Shown in pieces: positions 14,153 to 25,617 of a stretch of DNA of 64,000 nt (its first letter is position 1; each line of letters opens with the position of its first letter). Origin of the DNA: Uloborus plumipes (lineage: Eukaryota > Arthropoda > Arachnida > Araneae > Uloboridae). The notes under the pieces were generated by a model that worked only from the letters and a program-made list of their open reading frames with translations, searched no databases and was not told the origin of the DNA. Position numbers and translations under genes: made by a program. The stretch is from assembly GCA_038373865.1 (NCBI GenBank), contig JAXGGA010005218.1, positions 1 through 64,000 of the forward strand, written 5' to 3'.

Positions 14153-14300
14153 CATGGCCGTCATTTGAAGTTTTTCCAGGGGGGGGGGGGAGCAAAAGGT
14201 TCAAACACAATGCAATTTCATCGGAAAACATCGAAAACCGCGCCCCCCTTATATGTAAATATATATATTTAGCCCCTGACCCCCCTAAATGACGGGCTTG
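14153..14300 (-). mobile_element. hAT-type MITE copy
   Basis: It is flanked by a perfect 8-bp target duplication AATTCAAT (14145-14152 and 14301-14308). Read on the minus strand the ends are CAAGCCCGTCATTT and the complement of CATGGCCGTCATTTGAAG. A long G run and the ACCGCGCCCCCC block match the family. Confidence 0.87.
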
Positions 14301-14308
14301 AATTCAAT

Positions 14309-15981
14309 AAAAAAGTATCAAACATTTTCATTTATTTTTTGTTAAAGATATCAGAAATTGCTTTTCGTAGTATGAAGGCTATTTTTTTAAATATAATTGA
14401 AATTTCTCTAAATTAACTAGCGTGAAACTTTTCTAAAAATAGTTATGGGTTTTTTTTTTCTCCTTTTTGACTTAAGAATCTTTTTTTTAAATACAAAAAG
14501 GGGTATAAAACGTCGAAACATAAACGACTGAAGCTCTAAACTTAAAAATAGAAACAATGATATATTTAACCATGACTTACATTATAATTGCAAGAAAGCC
14601 TTTTTCTGTAAATATTGAGTAGTCGGTAGTGGTCAGTAGACCACTGTCGATGTCGTAATACAGTATCGAACATCTGTAAATCGTAAAAAACGTATTGTTT
14701 AATATCACTTAACAACGTAAATATTGTTTAGAGGAAATAATACTTGTTGAAATTCTCGAATCTTTATTTTACTTATTATAAATACTGTTTGAACATGCAG
14801 ATAATTCTAAAATTTTGAATAAATTTGATTCTAGCTACTGAATGTATTGATAAATAAAATAAGTTTTATTCAAAAATATGATCAAGTGACAGTTTATATT
14901 CTTCTTAATTATGCTTCTAGTAAAAACGTTAATAAATTGCAGCACTGAATAGTAAGAGCTTTTATCACCATATCAAATTTCCTGCAAATTATTTATACCA
15001 CCCTTTGTTCAAGTAACGAGTAAATTCAATTATATCGTATTTCATTAGAAAAGAAAATTTAATTATAAGTACCATTGAATTAAAAATTGTTAATGGTAGT
15101 GAGGTACTTTTTTTCTAACTAAGATAATGAAATGATTGACATCATTAATTTCTTGCCTACAGTTATGAACTTATTTTCTTTCTAAAATAAGGTAATTAGA
15201 TAAAGATATTGAAATATATTCTCCCGGTTTTAAGTACACTTTCCTTTTTAAAGAAAGAAAAAAACAACGCATTTAATGCAAAAAAAATATTATTAATATT
15301 ATTATTATTATTATTTTATGATTTCAAATGTATCATGGTTTTCGTTTGTAGATATCATCTTTATCTAAAAGCATAAGCTATTGCTGTAATGCAATTTTCT
15401 ATATGCATATCTATGCTTAGATAAAAGTTAAGTTACAACTTCCAAGATTTATTCTGAGCATTCGGATGTCGTATATTGATCCGACACCCGACATTCTCCG
15501 AAAGTATATTTTTTGTGATATCCTTATGCCATCATAATGACATACGACATATTCTTATCAATAACTATTTCTTCTATCCTTGATTTTTTCCGTTTTTAGC
15601 ACGATTTTGGTTATAGAGGTTCCTAAAAAAGTGTGCATACGTTAGTCTAATCTCCGTAAATATAGAGCATACCTCATTCCTAAGACAATAATTAAAAAAA
15701 AAAAACGACTCAAAATAATGCTGCGTTTTGATTCATATGAAATAGGTCTTGATAAAAAAATTTGTTTTTTGAAGAGGGTTTTTTAAACCGTCTTCTTGCT
15801 CATTTTTTTTTATCATAATAAAACTTTTATAACATTTTCATTCAAATACAGAGCAGCTTTTAAGTTTTGGCGAACCACATAACAATTATCTTACTAAGAT
15901 TACAAGGCCTTGATTTAACGTGTCAAAAGTTTAAAGTGAAACAAAAGTAATGATAAAATGATAAATGCAGAATTTTATATG
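14309..15981. other. AT-rich sequence without recognisable gene
   Basis: There are no frames of note. A small perfect hairpin AGTGGTC-AGTA-GACCACT lies near 14627-14644 and a TTA repeat tract near 15290-15315. Confidence 0.5.
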
Positions 15982-15989
15982 GTCCCTAT

Positions 15990-16734
15990 TAAGGATGCAC
16001 CGATAATCAAATTGGCCGATTGTCGATTAATCGGCTGTTGATAATCGGCAAATTAATCGACTAATCCGATTAACGATACGGATGTCTGTTTTCACTACGA
16101 TAGATTTCACCATCATTGTTTTTTTTTCTTTCTTTTACAATTAGAATATTTATTTAGAAATAGAAAGTATTTTTTTCTAGGATTCTTTTTTTTTATTCTT
16201 CTAATTTTCCCAAAATGATTTTGAAATTTTACCAAATTTCATAGAACTAATTTTTAAATTATTTTTCATTGTGTTACATTAACACATTTTTAATTATGTT
16301 AACTTGAGATGAAATTAAAAAAGGGGGGAGGGGAGTCTGTGGTAAGGACTGCAATTTAGGGGTACTTTTCAATTCTTAGTAGCAATTTAATTCAAGACTT
16401 TTATTCTTTGGGAAAATTAGAGGTTATCTAAAAGCACTATCCTAAAGAGAAAAGTATCGACACATGAAATCGTTGCAAAATGGTGTATGTATATATTTAT
16501 TCAAAATTGGAGAACTAAAGTTATTAAAATCTTCATATCAACTGTGTGAGGATAATCGTTACTATTAATAAAATTATTCATCATAGTTTCTTAGTAAAGT
16601 TGTACTTTAAAAGTAATAATTTAGAAAAATGAAATTCGCCGATTATTCGGCCCGATTTGTCGATTATTAATAATCGGTAAAGTATCCGATTATGGCCGAA
16701 TAATCGGTACTGCCGATTAATCGGTTCATTCCTA
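15990..16734. mobile_element. hAT-type nonautonomous element, 745 bp
   Basis: The ends are TAAGGATGCACCGAT on the left and, complemented, TAGGAATGAACCGAT on the right. Each continues into clusters of CCGATTAATCGG-type palindromic words for about 100 bases. A perfect 8-bp target duplication GTCCCTAT lies at 15982-15989 and 16735-16742. The interior has no coding frame. The end sequence and the 8-bp duplication match the hAT elements that carry TAGGGATGCACCGATTA-type ends in many animals. Confidence 0.88.
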
Positions 16735-16742
16735 GTCCCTAT

Positions 16743-16985
16743 GTCCTCCCATTCATATAAAGTGGAATTTCAAGAATTAAAAAAAAAAAAAAACAATTTG
16801 TACACAAATAATAAAAAAATAATAATACGACCAATATTTATCGAGATATGAACTGCAGCGTTTTGTGACGAAAACCACTTTCCGCTCCACTTTTCTCAAA
16901 TAGTAAACGCTTAACTGGTGCCCAAACTATGCGTGTACTGTGGAAGTCGGTATTCACACCAAATCATAGTACAGTTAGAAACGTG
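16743..16985. other. spacer before the promoter-like repeat
   Basis: AT-rich with A runs, becoming more GC-rich after about 16850. No feature was assigned. Confidence 0.4.
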
Positions 16986-17165
16986 AAGCAGCGCACTATG
17001 GTGACTTTGATGACCACGCAATGCTGCCTTCATTTTTGACACTCCGGTTTGTTTTGCGATCGTGCATCTCTTTTTTTTTTTTTTTTTTACGCTCTCACGT
17101 TTTTCGCTCTCTGTATTCTGTCGGCTGGGTGAATTCTTTTTCCCACGCCAAGACCGGTTCACGTT
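16986..17165 (+). repeat. promoter-like repeat, copy 1
   Basis: The sequence from GGTGACTTTGATGACC through CACTCCGGTTTGTTTTGCG and TTCGCTCTCTGTATTC to CCACGCCAAGACCGG recurs at 26848-26915 plus 27101-27230. There it is split by an insertion. The repeat is GC-richer than its surroundings and is not coding. Its position ahead of a THAP-like exon suggests a duplicated 5' region of a gene or transposon. Confidence 0.6.
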
Positions 17166-17469
17166 ATCCCTCCGGTACCGTGTAATCTGCGGAGATGGAG
17201 CCGCGCTCTGATTGGCCGAGCTGTGTTACCTCTCGGTGGTTATTTTGACGCCACCTGTACAGGATAGATGAAGAGATGAATCGTTTTTCGCTCTTCGATA
17301 CGAGTTCTTTTTTTGGCAACGCTGCCCGTGGTGTGACTGGTGAAGGCCCCTATAGGAGCCGACGCATCCGTCATCTTGGATCGTAAGTAGTCTGCTGTTG
17401 AGCCATTACCGTGTAGCATGCCGCCCGTAACAGCCAGGATTAATTAGCTATTGTAAGGCTATTTTATAT
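17166..17469 (+). promoter_or_regulatory. GC-richer promoter-like island
   Basis: The island includes a CCAAT-type word in CTGATTGGCC (near 17208) and CGTCATCTTGGA (17369-17380), which resembles the YY1 core promoter motif. It sits about 90 bases before a THAP-like ATG. Local base composition contrasts with the AT-rich flanks. The call is inferred from composition, motifs and position. Confidence 0.35.
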
Positions 17470-17567
17470 ATGGATAGCTGTGCAGCAGCGAATTGTACTA
17501 ATAGTACATAGCGAGGTTTCGTTGACGTGCTGGCAGGAAACCCGGACCTAGGGCCCGATTGTGCGAA
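17470..17567 (+). pseudogene. THAP-domain first exon, with stop
   Basis: From ATG at 17470 the frame reads MDSCAAANCTNST, a stop, then RGFVDVLAGNPDLGPDCA, and runs into a splice donor GTAAGTAA at 17568. The start C-x4-C, NCTNS and a later NP-aspartate are the pattern of a THAP zinc-binding domain N-terminal half, which is often split by an intron at this position. The in-frame stop makes it a relic or an error. The THAP second half at 30090 is not joined to it, because the phases do not fit. Confidence 0.4.
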
Positions 17568-17572
17568 GTAAG

Positions 17573-19050
17573 TAATAGTTATCCAGTAAACTCTTCGAAT
17601 TCTTATTTTTTAATTTGGTTGGAAAACTTTATTTGAATACTATTTTAAGAGATTTTCAGTTCATTTATATTCAATTTTTAATTTAATTATAAACATCTAA
17701 GCTGCAAAAAACGCAAAATTGCCAGAAATAAGATTTTTTATTTCTTTCAAATTCTAACAATATTAATAGAATTTGAGAGTTCAGGTACATATCTATCATA
17801 ATTAAAAGAAGTTACAATTGTTTTCGTAGATTTCCAGTCGTAATAGATTGTTTTTAAATGTAATTGATCTTAATACTAGCTAGTGGAATTAGAATATTTC
17901 ATTCGGATATTATCTGCTAAATTTTTATGATCTGTTTGTTTTGCTATTCTCTTACTTTTGAATATAGTTGTTCCCTTAACTTGATAAATGTTGTTTCTGC
18001 ACCTTTTTTCTTCAGAGAAGAACTTCCCAATGTTAACTAAAAACGAAATGCTAACAATAAAATTTACTACACAATGCGTGATTGCCATCTTAGTTGATAA
18101 AAATTTCTAAGTTGCTATTTTGTAAACAAGTAAACTTTTGTCAACATTAAAAATAGTATGTTTTTTTCCAAGTGAACTGTCACCCCCCCCCCTGCTGCCT
18201 GACTTTTTTTTATGACTGCCTGGTGTTTTCAGAAAGTTATGAATAATCAAACTAGTTGAAATCTAATAAGCAACTAGAATATCTTTCAGTTATTACTTAG
18301 GTCTCTGAAACTTGTCATGTGCTCTCCCGCCAGAGATTTGATTTAAAAATCCTGTGTTAACAGTGCTTTATAATATGTGATGACTTTAACTTGGTTTTGC
18401 ATGATAAATAACTGAAGAATACTACTTGTTGGAGAATCTTATTTTTCCGTCCATATTTATTTCATACAAACATTGTAAATATTAACTGCATGTATTTCAT
18501 AAAATGCTGAAAATACCCCTTTTTTATGTGAAGTTATCAATTTTGTTCATTTGACACATTTATTAGCTCTGAACTACATTAAATATTTTAAAGTTATTTA
18601 ACCTCTCAAGTATATTGTGACTTGAAATTAACAGTGGCCCCCCGGTTATTGTAACAAATGTTATGCCAAAATTAACATTTTATTTATTGTGTATTTTTTG
18701 TTATGTTATTATTTCGCTTAATCAAGAAAAAGAGGACATGAGCATGAAAATTTAAATTTTGTTAAAAATGATTGAAATTTGGTACATAGATAGTAAAAAG
18801 TCTATTATTTCATATTTTATTGAAAAAAAAAATTCATTTTGTGTCATTAACATAATTATTTTAATTAAGTTTTGCTATGTCTGTGTCAGATAGACTGCAC
18901 CAAAAATTCTCATGTTTCATGGCCTAATACAGCTGAACATATTATTCTACAAATCTATAAAGTTACATAATCTGACATCTATTGTTGACAGTTATTGCCT
19001 ACAGAGAAGTGTCCACTAATCTCCATCAAAGGTAAGCATATTACTACTAT
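17573..19050. other. AT-rich sequence without recognisable gene
   Basis: There are only short frames. A run of eleven C at 18183-18193 and a CAGTGGCCCCCCGG word near 18632 are the only composition breaks. Confidence 0.5.
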
Positions 19051-19224
19051 TAAAATCTGCTCGCGTCTGTCTGTCCGTCTGAAGCTTGAACTCCTCATAA
19101 ACCGCTAAGAGTAGAGAATCATAGTACCATTCGACTCGAAATTTTCTAAGGAAGACAATAAGATCAACCGCGTAATTTTGCGACGTCAATTAGCTGAGAT
19201 ACTAATTTCAACGTTAATTAAATT

Positions 19225-19510
19225 TTTGCACTTTTTAAAATTCCAAGACATTTATTCCTTTTCGTTGATATTTTGAATTAAAACTTTAATTGAATTTCTT
19301 GAACTATTTAAAATTCCAAGACATTTATTTCTTACCGTTACCATCTTGAATTGAAACGTTACCTAATTAAATTAATGAACTATTTAAAATTCCAAGACTT
19401 TATTTCTTACCGTTGCCATTTTGAATTAAAACGTAAATTAAATTGTCGAACTATTTAAAATTCAAAGACTTTTAATTCTTTCGGTTGTCATTTTGGATAC
19501 GTGTTACAAT
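19225..19510. repeat. tandem array, about 73-bp unit
   Basis: Four units are marked by AAATTCCAAGAC at 19238, 19311, 19387 and (as AAATTCAAAGAC) 19458, giving steps of 73, 76 and 71 bases. Each unit also has a C/GGTTG(A/C)CATTTTGAAT-like part. The array lies in the first half of the Helitron. Confidence 0.8.
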
Positions 19511-19832
19511 AAAGTTCTAACAATTGTTTTTGGTAAAACTTTTATTTTTCTCGGTTGCCATTTTGAAAATGTGTTTCAAATAAAATTATAATTGATGTTT
19601 TTAGCTAGGGCTTTTTTTTGGCTGCGATCCAAATATTAAAATAACTTTTTCGTTTAGAATTTTGAAATTAATTTTACAGGAAGAAAGCGGTTCGGAAATA
19701 ATTGTTTTTGGTAGGGAATTGTATTGGTCATTTAGGGAGAGTGTTAAGTATACGCTAATTGACATCGTTTTTATTTCTGAGGAAGCATGTGCAAATAATT
19801 CGATTGACTTTTTGATGCAGGAAAGCTTTTTA

Positions 19833-20036
19833 GCGAGCCGCTTTAGGGGGCAGTAGTTTGTTGAAACTTTCCTCGCTACTGTAAAGGCGAGCCGCCTTGA
19901 CGGCGAGTAGTTTGTTGAAACTTCCCTCACCACTTTAAAGGCGAGCCGCTTTGGCGGCGAGTAGATTGTTTCAACTTTGATCACTACCTTAAAGGCGAGC
20001 CACCTTGGCGGCGAGTTGTTTGCTTAAACCGTCTTC
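19833..20036. repeat. tandem array, 54-bp unit with GC hairpin
   Basis: Four units start GCGAGCC at 19833, 19887, 19941 and 19995, exactly 54 bases apart. Each unit contains a GCCGCC-TT-GGCGGC type palindrome followed by GAGTAGTTTGTT. The 54-base step keeps frame, so an apparent 18-residue protein repeat appears on the minus strand. I take that as a by-product. Confidence 0.85.
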
Positions 20037-20077
20037 TTTACATTAAAGCCCGTGCAACGCCGGGCCACGCAGCTAGT

Positions 20078-20960
20078 TTAATTATTACTTGCTGTGTCAC
20101 CCCCACCCGCAACAAAAAACTTCATTTTAATTTCTGCTGAAAAATCTATTTGCCTGTTTTTTATGAAACTTAGTATTCAAAAATAGTTTATCAAGGCACT
20201 TTGAATAAGTAACAAAAAAAAATTATATTTTAATTAGAGTTATTAAGCGTTGCGGGTGTGACAGTCAGGTAAAGCCACACCCGCAACATCTTTTTAAAGT
20301 AGACGAAAATGTATTCCTAACAAATTATGAACACAATTAATGAAATATAATGCATTGGCAAGTGTGTAGATGGCAGCACTAATTTACCTTTGACTAAATA
20401 ACCTCTTGACCTTTGACTTAAATCTGTGTAGCTCAGTTAATAATTCAAAATTAGTATCTTTAGAGCATGTGACTATATGTAGTTGGTGTATTTAGTTTCC
20501 TTTGATTAATTGTGGCGTTTTTCAAGAATCTTTTTTTTTTTTTTTGCATATTTATATATACTAAAAGGAATAATTGATAAGGTATGGGTTTTTTTAAACA
20601 ATCTAAACTCTAAAACTATTTTACCTTTTTTTAACATGTATATCTTTCATTTTGCTTTTATATTTAGCATTTTTCCCTCCATTTTTTGAAATAAATAATG
20701 TAATATAGGGACATTATTTTTATCTTCTGATTCTAAAAAAAAATAATAATAGTGAGAACAGTACTGAAATTGTTATTTAAATGTTTATTAATTTTATATA
20801 ATGCAAATAGTTGAACTTTAGAACAAATCATAATTTAATATTATTAATCTTACATAGGATTAAAAATTTTAAGATTTCAATAATAAACATTAACAATATT
20901 TGAAACACATATTTTTGGACTTTTAGTGCTATATTTAATTAATTCTTTTTTTTTCTTTTG
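20078..20960. other. AT-rich spacer with CACACCCGCAAC words
   Basis: Apart from the hairpin at 20249-20287, I see only AT-rich sequence. Words close to GTCACACCCGCAA recur here and near 23778 and 24144, suggesting debris of one repeat family. Confidence 0.45.
20249..20287. repeat. perfect 12-bp hairpin
   Basis: GTTGCGGGTGTG (20249-20260) and CACACCCGCAAC (20276-20287) are exact complements separated by 15 bases. It is GC-rich within AT-rich surroundings and lies about 680 bases before an unfamiliar transposase-like pseudogene. Confidence 0.8.
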
Positions 20961-20963
20961 CAG

Positions 20964-21990
20964 AAGAATAAATAACTCAGAAAGGTCTTGAAATCATCGG
21001 AAAAAGACGAAAGGCAAAGTAAGGAGAGAAACAAGAAAGAAACTATTACAAAAAAAAAAAAATACATCTTTGGCCAAGAAGAAAAAAAATATAGCGACAA
21101 CAACAGAATGAGAGGCAGAGAAAGTGTACAGAGAAAAAGAAATCTGCTGCTAAGTATGTGACACCATCTTCACCTGTTAGATCCGATGCTATTTGGAGTT
21201 ATCAAAGAGCACAAACCTTTGGCAAAGCCAGACATAGAGCTAAAAGAAGTCTTCCTATAAGTCCAAGGAAAATACTTCCAGTGGTGCAAAAATTAGCATA
21301 TGAAGAAAACATTCACCTTCACCCTTTAAAAGAGTTCTTAAGCTCTGAATGACTACTCAGTAGTCATTGATTTCTACAACAGAGATGGTATCAGTAGAGA
21401 ATCATCAAACAGAAAAGACTGTATGAAAATCATAGCTAATGGGGAAACAATTATGAAAATGAAACGACATTTGGACGTATGGAAAGTATGCTGTATGGAA
21501 GTACTTAGATGCATTAATTAAGGGCATTAAACAAGGTTACGAATTGAAAAGATTACATGTCTTTTCATATGGCTGTGCAGCCCAATTTAAAAATAGGTAT
21601 AACTTTTTGTTGATGTCATACAATCGAAGAGACTACAGTATAAAAATTACATGGTGCTATTTTGCAACCTCGCACGGCAAAAGAGCTGTTGATGAGGTTG
21701 GTGCATTGGCCAGAAAATGGTGTCACTAGCAGTTCTGCAGTGCAATGCAGCAGTGAATTCTGCATTAGATTTCGCTATTTGAGCAAAAAAGGGACTAAAA
21801 GAAATAAGAGTTCTTTATTCACCAGATAGCAATATTACAGAAGATGATAAAAAAGCCCTTGACGCACTTTGGCACCAGGTACAAGCTGTACCAAACCTAC
21901 AATCGGTGCATCGTGTTGTGCCTCTAAATATAGGTATAGTTGAAATAGCACTGACTTCAGAAAGCGCACTGAAGAAAGTTTCATTGCTGT
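20964..21990 (+). pseudogene. unfamiliar transposase-like protein, copy A
   Basis: Frame-hopping gives one coherent protein. A lysine/arginine-rich N-terminus (20964-21150) is followed by SAAKYVTPSSPVRSDAIWS and QTFGKARHRAKRSLP. Next come VVIDFYNRDGISRESSNRKD (from 21361), LHVFSYGCAAQFKNRYNF (from 21559), FATSHGKRAVDEVG (from 21661) and VQAVPNLQSVHRVVPL (near 21888). These blocks are the pattern of a repetitive protein family seen in arthropods and cnidarians and usually left unnamed. It looks like a transposase, with S-D-G and H-G-K motifs. The aspartate of the expected SDG is Tyr here (SYG). Several frameshifts and stops show decay. Copy B follows directly. Confidence 0.55.
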
Positions 21991-22089
21991 CTTATTTAGA
22001 AAAAAAACGTTGCTCGATGATATTAAGGCCGTTGGCAATTTTGTTGAAGGGCAATTCCACGAAAATGTCAACCTGAGCATCAAAATTTC

Positions 22090-22620
22090 AAAGTTCGCAA
22101 AACGCAAATAAATAATATATATCTAGACTATCTAGATCATGCGAATGCTGTGAATGTTTTCCTTCGGGAAATAATAAAGGACTTGAAACTAACTAAGAAC
22201 TTTTCCTCGTTACATATTTTTTCTGATGATTCTGCCAGTCAGTTCAAGCAGCGTTTTAACCTATGCAACTTCATATATTTTTGCAAGGACTTTCAAATTC
22301 GCGATGGCAGTTTTTTGTCACTTCACATGGCAAGGGAGCCATAGATGGAGTCGGTGGCAAAGAAAAGAGGTTAGCATGGATGGAAGTGTTGAGTGGGAAA
22401 AGCAAACATCAATAATGCCTCAACCTTTTATAATGCTATAAAGGAGAAAGATCTGAAAACACAACTTATTATTGTTAAACAGGAAGATGTTCACTCCTCA
22501 AAAAATGAATTGAAAATGAGATTTAGAGATATTTTGGCTATTCCGAATATCCGAAAAATGCATTATTTTAAAACCCATAGATGAAAATGTAATTATCTAC
22601 AGCCAATACAGCAAATGTTC
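22090..22620 (+). pseudogene. unfamiliar transposase-like protein, copy B
   Basis: The frame from about 22137 reads NAVNVFLREIIKDLKLTKNF and then LHIFSDDSASQFKQRFNL, the same block as in copy A but with the aspartate kept. It continues, with frameshifts, through a MAREPIDGVGGKEKR-like segment to TFYNAIKEKDLKTQLIIV and FRDILAIPNIRKMHYF. The two copies are clearly related but strongly diverged, so this is not a recent duplication. The N-terminal half is missing. No terminal repeats could be paired around either copy. Confidence 0.55.
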
Positions 22621-22629
22621 AACTGTTCA

Positions 22630-25175
22630 AACTCATCACTTTAAGAAAAATTCAAAAAAAAAAAAAAAAGAGTGACTGATAGCAAAACACGTTTAACAAA
22701 ACCTGCATAACCCATAATCCGAATATCCTATGGAAACAAAAATTGTAAATATAATTAATTTAAAAATTGGACTTCCATTACTTTACTCTTTGTGTTATCT
22801 TTATAAAGGTTTTATTGCATAATTTTGAACATTTGCATTAGTATGATTTAACAGTTGGTTCCTGATAGGTAAAACAGTTACCAATTTGTTGCAAAGACTG
22901 CAATCATTTATTACAGCAAAGTTAAGTTTGACAATTGTAATTTTATTGTTCACCTTTTTTGTAGACTTATTCATATTTTTTACTGTATAATTTTGAACAT
23001 GTGCATCAGTATATTTAGAATATTTCAGAAATGTCAGTCAGTTATCTGAATGTCAGTCAGTTACCAAGCTACTCTAGCTACTGTAATTCTTTAATGCAGC
23101 AATATTATCAAACTCAACTGCCATGGTCTGAAAGGTTATTCATTCTCTTTGATCCTCATTTTTTATTCAATAAAATTTCCTTCACTTTCAGAGAAATCTC
23201 TTGTAGAATCAGTGTTACTTTTCACACAGGTAGCATCCATGTCAGTCAGTTACCATATTTTTGGCAATTTTTATAAAATCATTAAAAATATATTTTGAAA
23301 ATTCAATTATACCATGAAATTCAGCTTAAAAAGCACAATAAGACAGGACAAAATAAATTAGTAAAATTTGAGATTTGTTGTGTTTTATTTCAAAATATTT
23401 CTTTTTTTTTTGCTTTGTGAATGTCAGTCAGTTACCCGTGGAATTACCCTGAAGTAATTTTGTTTTCTACTTCAAAAAAAAAAAGAAGCAAAAGAAAATT
23501 TTGTTGGTTAGATTAAACAAGTAGATGGGGATGAAATTAAGTTGAATATTTGAGAAAAGTGTCAGAAAACGCCTATGTTTGGCCCAATGAACCAGATATC
23601 TCCTGGGAAAAACAAAATGTAGTGGTAAAAAAGCTGACGCCCCCTGAAGTAATTCACGATTAGAAAAAATTTTGTGATTTAAATGCTCTTTACATGCTTG
23701 TAATTTGTTATTTATTATTCCAATCATAAAATGTGTTCTTGGGAACTGTTTGTGTATGTAATTATTTTATTGGCCAGATCAGCCACACCCGCAATAGAAA
23801 CTTTGAATATTTCCTACAGAGGAACAAATTGATTAAGTAATTTATTTTTTTCATATAATAACTCATATAACAAGTATTACCGTCTGTCGATAAAAAAAAC
23901 GGTTCTATTGCATGATATAATTCTCAGTTTTGAGTGTTAACAACCAAACGGTGAAAATGCATGTCCTTTTTAAGTCACACCCACTACGGGTGGAATTTTT
24001 TTTTTTTTTTTTAATAACTGCAATACCTGTCAACTAGCAAATTTGTAGTGATGTATGTGTGGGTAGCCTAACATTGAACTCTATAAAAATTTAAATCAGT
24101 GCTTTAAAATAGTTTAGCTGTTGACTGATTAAGTTAGTGTAAATGTCACACCCGTAATTCTGAATTGGGCGATTTGTTTCCTCAATTGATGTTCTCAAAA
24201 AGGTTCGCGACAGCGTTCTTCTTCACAGGCACATGCAATAGATTGTTATCATTGCTGCTTTTACCTGCGCTTTATCCTCCAAGATTTTTTTTCTTCTAAC
24301 CTTTCATTTATATGTATTATATAAGCAAGTATAGTTTAAAGCAACTGATATGCTGTTCATTAAAAAAAATTATCACTGCTACAACAATTTTTGAGTCAAG
24401 TTCATGCTGAGAACCTTGTAGGAATGAAATGATTTCAAATAGCTTCATCGCATTTTTCCTTTGAAAGTATTTATAGTTGAATAATGAAATATAAATGTAT
24501 TTATTTAGTATGTTACACTAAATATTACCTCTCTATTCTGACTGTGTGTTTCATTAAGACAAGACAATACTACAAAACTATCAATATTAAGTTTAAGTAT
24601 AGTTATAAAATGTCACCTTGTGGGAGAGGGGGGTCACAACTTCAAACAGCTTTAAATTTTGGAAATGATAAGCATTAAAAAAGTCTAACCAGGAGCTTGC
24701 TTTTTGATTCAAACATTGTTAGACATTTCATTCAGATAAAAAATACTCAAATTTACAATAGAATGAAATGAATAAGTGTAATTGCCATTATAGCAGTTTC
24801 TCATATTGAATAACACATTTTTTTTTTAAATACAGGAGCAATTTAGTTCTTTATATGAAAAATTTGACATCTAGTTATGACACTCATGACAGGTAGTTTT
24901 TGACTGGAGCATTAGATGTTGCTTTGAAGCCAGTTACTGAAACGACCAGTAGTTAGTGTTGCCAAGTGACATAGATACTGTAAAAACAGGACTCCTCAGC
25001 ATCGCTGAAAAGAATTGCTTGTACAATATCTCCGGATATGTTATGTGCAGTCTACTAAAAAAAACATAAGCTCTGTTTGTCACGCAACTTCTGTTGCAAG
25101 CAAAAAACGTTGTTACTGCACCTTCTGCTAAACTTGTACAGTTTAAGGAATATAAAAAAAAGCTCTTTGTACTAC
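22630..25175. other. AT-rich sequence with scattered short repeats
   Basis: No gene is recognised. The GTCAGTCAGTTAC words at 23032-23436 are listed separately. CACACCCGCAA-like words occur near 23778, 23974 and 24144. Confidence 0.45.
23032..23436 (+). repeat. four dispersed ATGTCAGTCAGTTAC words
   Basis: Near-identical 14-base words occur at about 23032, 23051, 23239 and 23421, with unrelated sequence between. The spacing is irregular, so it is not a simple tandem array. It may be a worn repeat or a cluster of protein binding sites. Confidence 0.55.
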
Positions 25176-25179
25176 ATTA

Positions 25180-25340
25180 CCGAAGAAATTCCCTTGGGGG
25201 AGCCTGTAACCCCTATAGGGCGCGTCCCCGGGTGGCGGATTGGGGAACGCCTCCATTGGTTTCCAATGGGTGGTAGAGAGGAAATAAAATACTCTCCGCG
25301 GACCAACAGGCAGAAGTTCAACCTTTTCTCAGGCTCTGGC
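25180..25340 (+). repeat. GC-rich retroelement-like segment
   Basis: The segment has CCCTTGGGGGAGCC, CCCCTATAGGG and GTCCCCGGGTGGCGG words and a GGAACGCCTCC block, unlike the AT-rich context. It lies just upstream of a reverse transcriptase fragment and may be part of the same or another non-LTR element. A similar CCTAGCCCCGG/GGGCATGGGC segment closes the P-type relic near 31130. Confidence 0.35.
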
Positions 25341-25385
25341 AACCCTTTTTATGGATAGAGATTTTGGATCAGCTGGCAAACAAGG

Positions 25386-25617
25386 ATGGTTTGCTATGCC
25401 GACGACATTGCTATTTGGCATACCGACACGAGTCTTGAGCAATCTGAACAATCTCTCAACTGCTCCCTGAAAGGAATTTTGGAGTAGTCAAACTCCCGAA
25501 AGTTGACATTTAACCCACAGAAAACATCGTACAGCATCTTCTCAACTGACAGAAAATACAGGCATTTATTCTCTTCAAACTTATCCCTATACAATATGCC
25601 CTGAACGTTAAACACAT
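25386..25617 (+). pseudogene. non-LTR reverse transcriptase fragment
   Basis: The frame from 25386 gives MVCYADDIAIWHTDTSLEQS, then LNCSLKGILE, a stop where Trp is usual, SNSRKLTFNPQKTSYSIFST and a short tail. YADD is the polymerase catalytic motif. The following helix and the LTFNPQKTSY segment match the palm/thumb junction of Jockey-like non-LTR retrotransposons. Only about 75 residues remain. The rest of the reverse transcriptase and the endonuclease are absent. Confidence 0.75.

Larger units (their letters stand above)
19056..20076 (+). mobile_element. nonautonomous Helitron with internal arrays
   Basis: The start is TCTGCTCGCGTCTGTCTGTC after a run of A. The end is a hairpin GCCCG/CGGGC (20048-20052 with 20061-20065), then 11 bases ending CTAG (20073-20076), then T. 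There are no inverted terminal repeats and no Rep or helicase frame. The interior consists largely of two tandem arrays, listed separately. The start position is approximate. Confidence 0.75.

Noticed and set aside
19601..19984. 127-codon minus frame with an 18-residue repeat
   Set aside because: It follows from the exact 54-base array inside a Helitron; no protein family is suggested.
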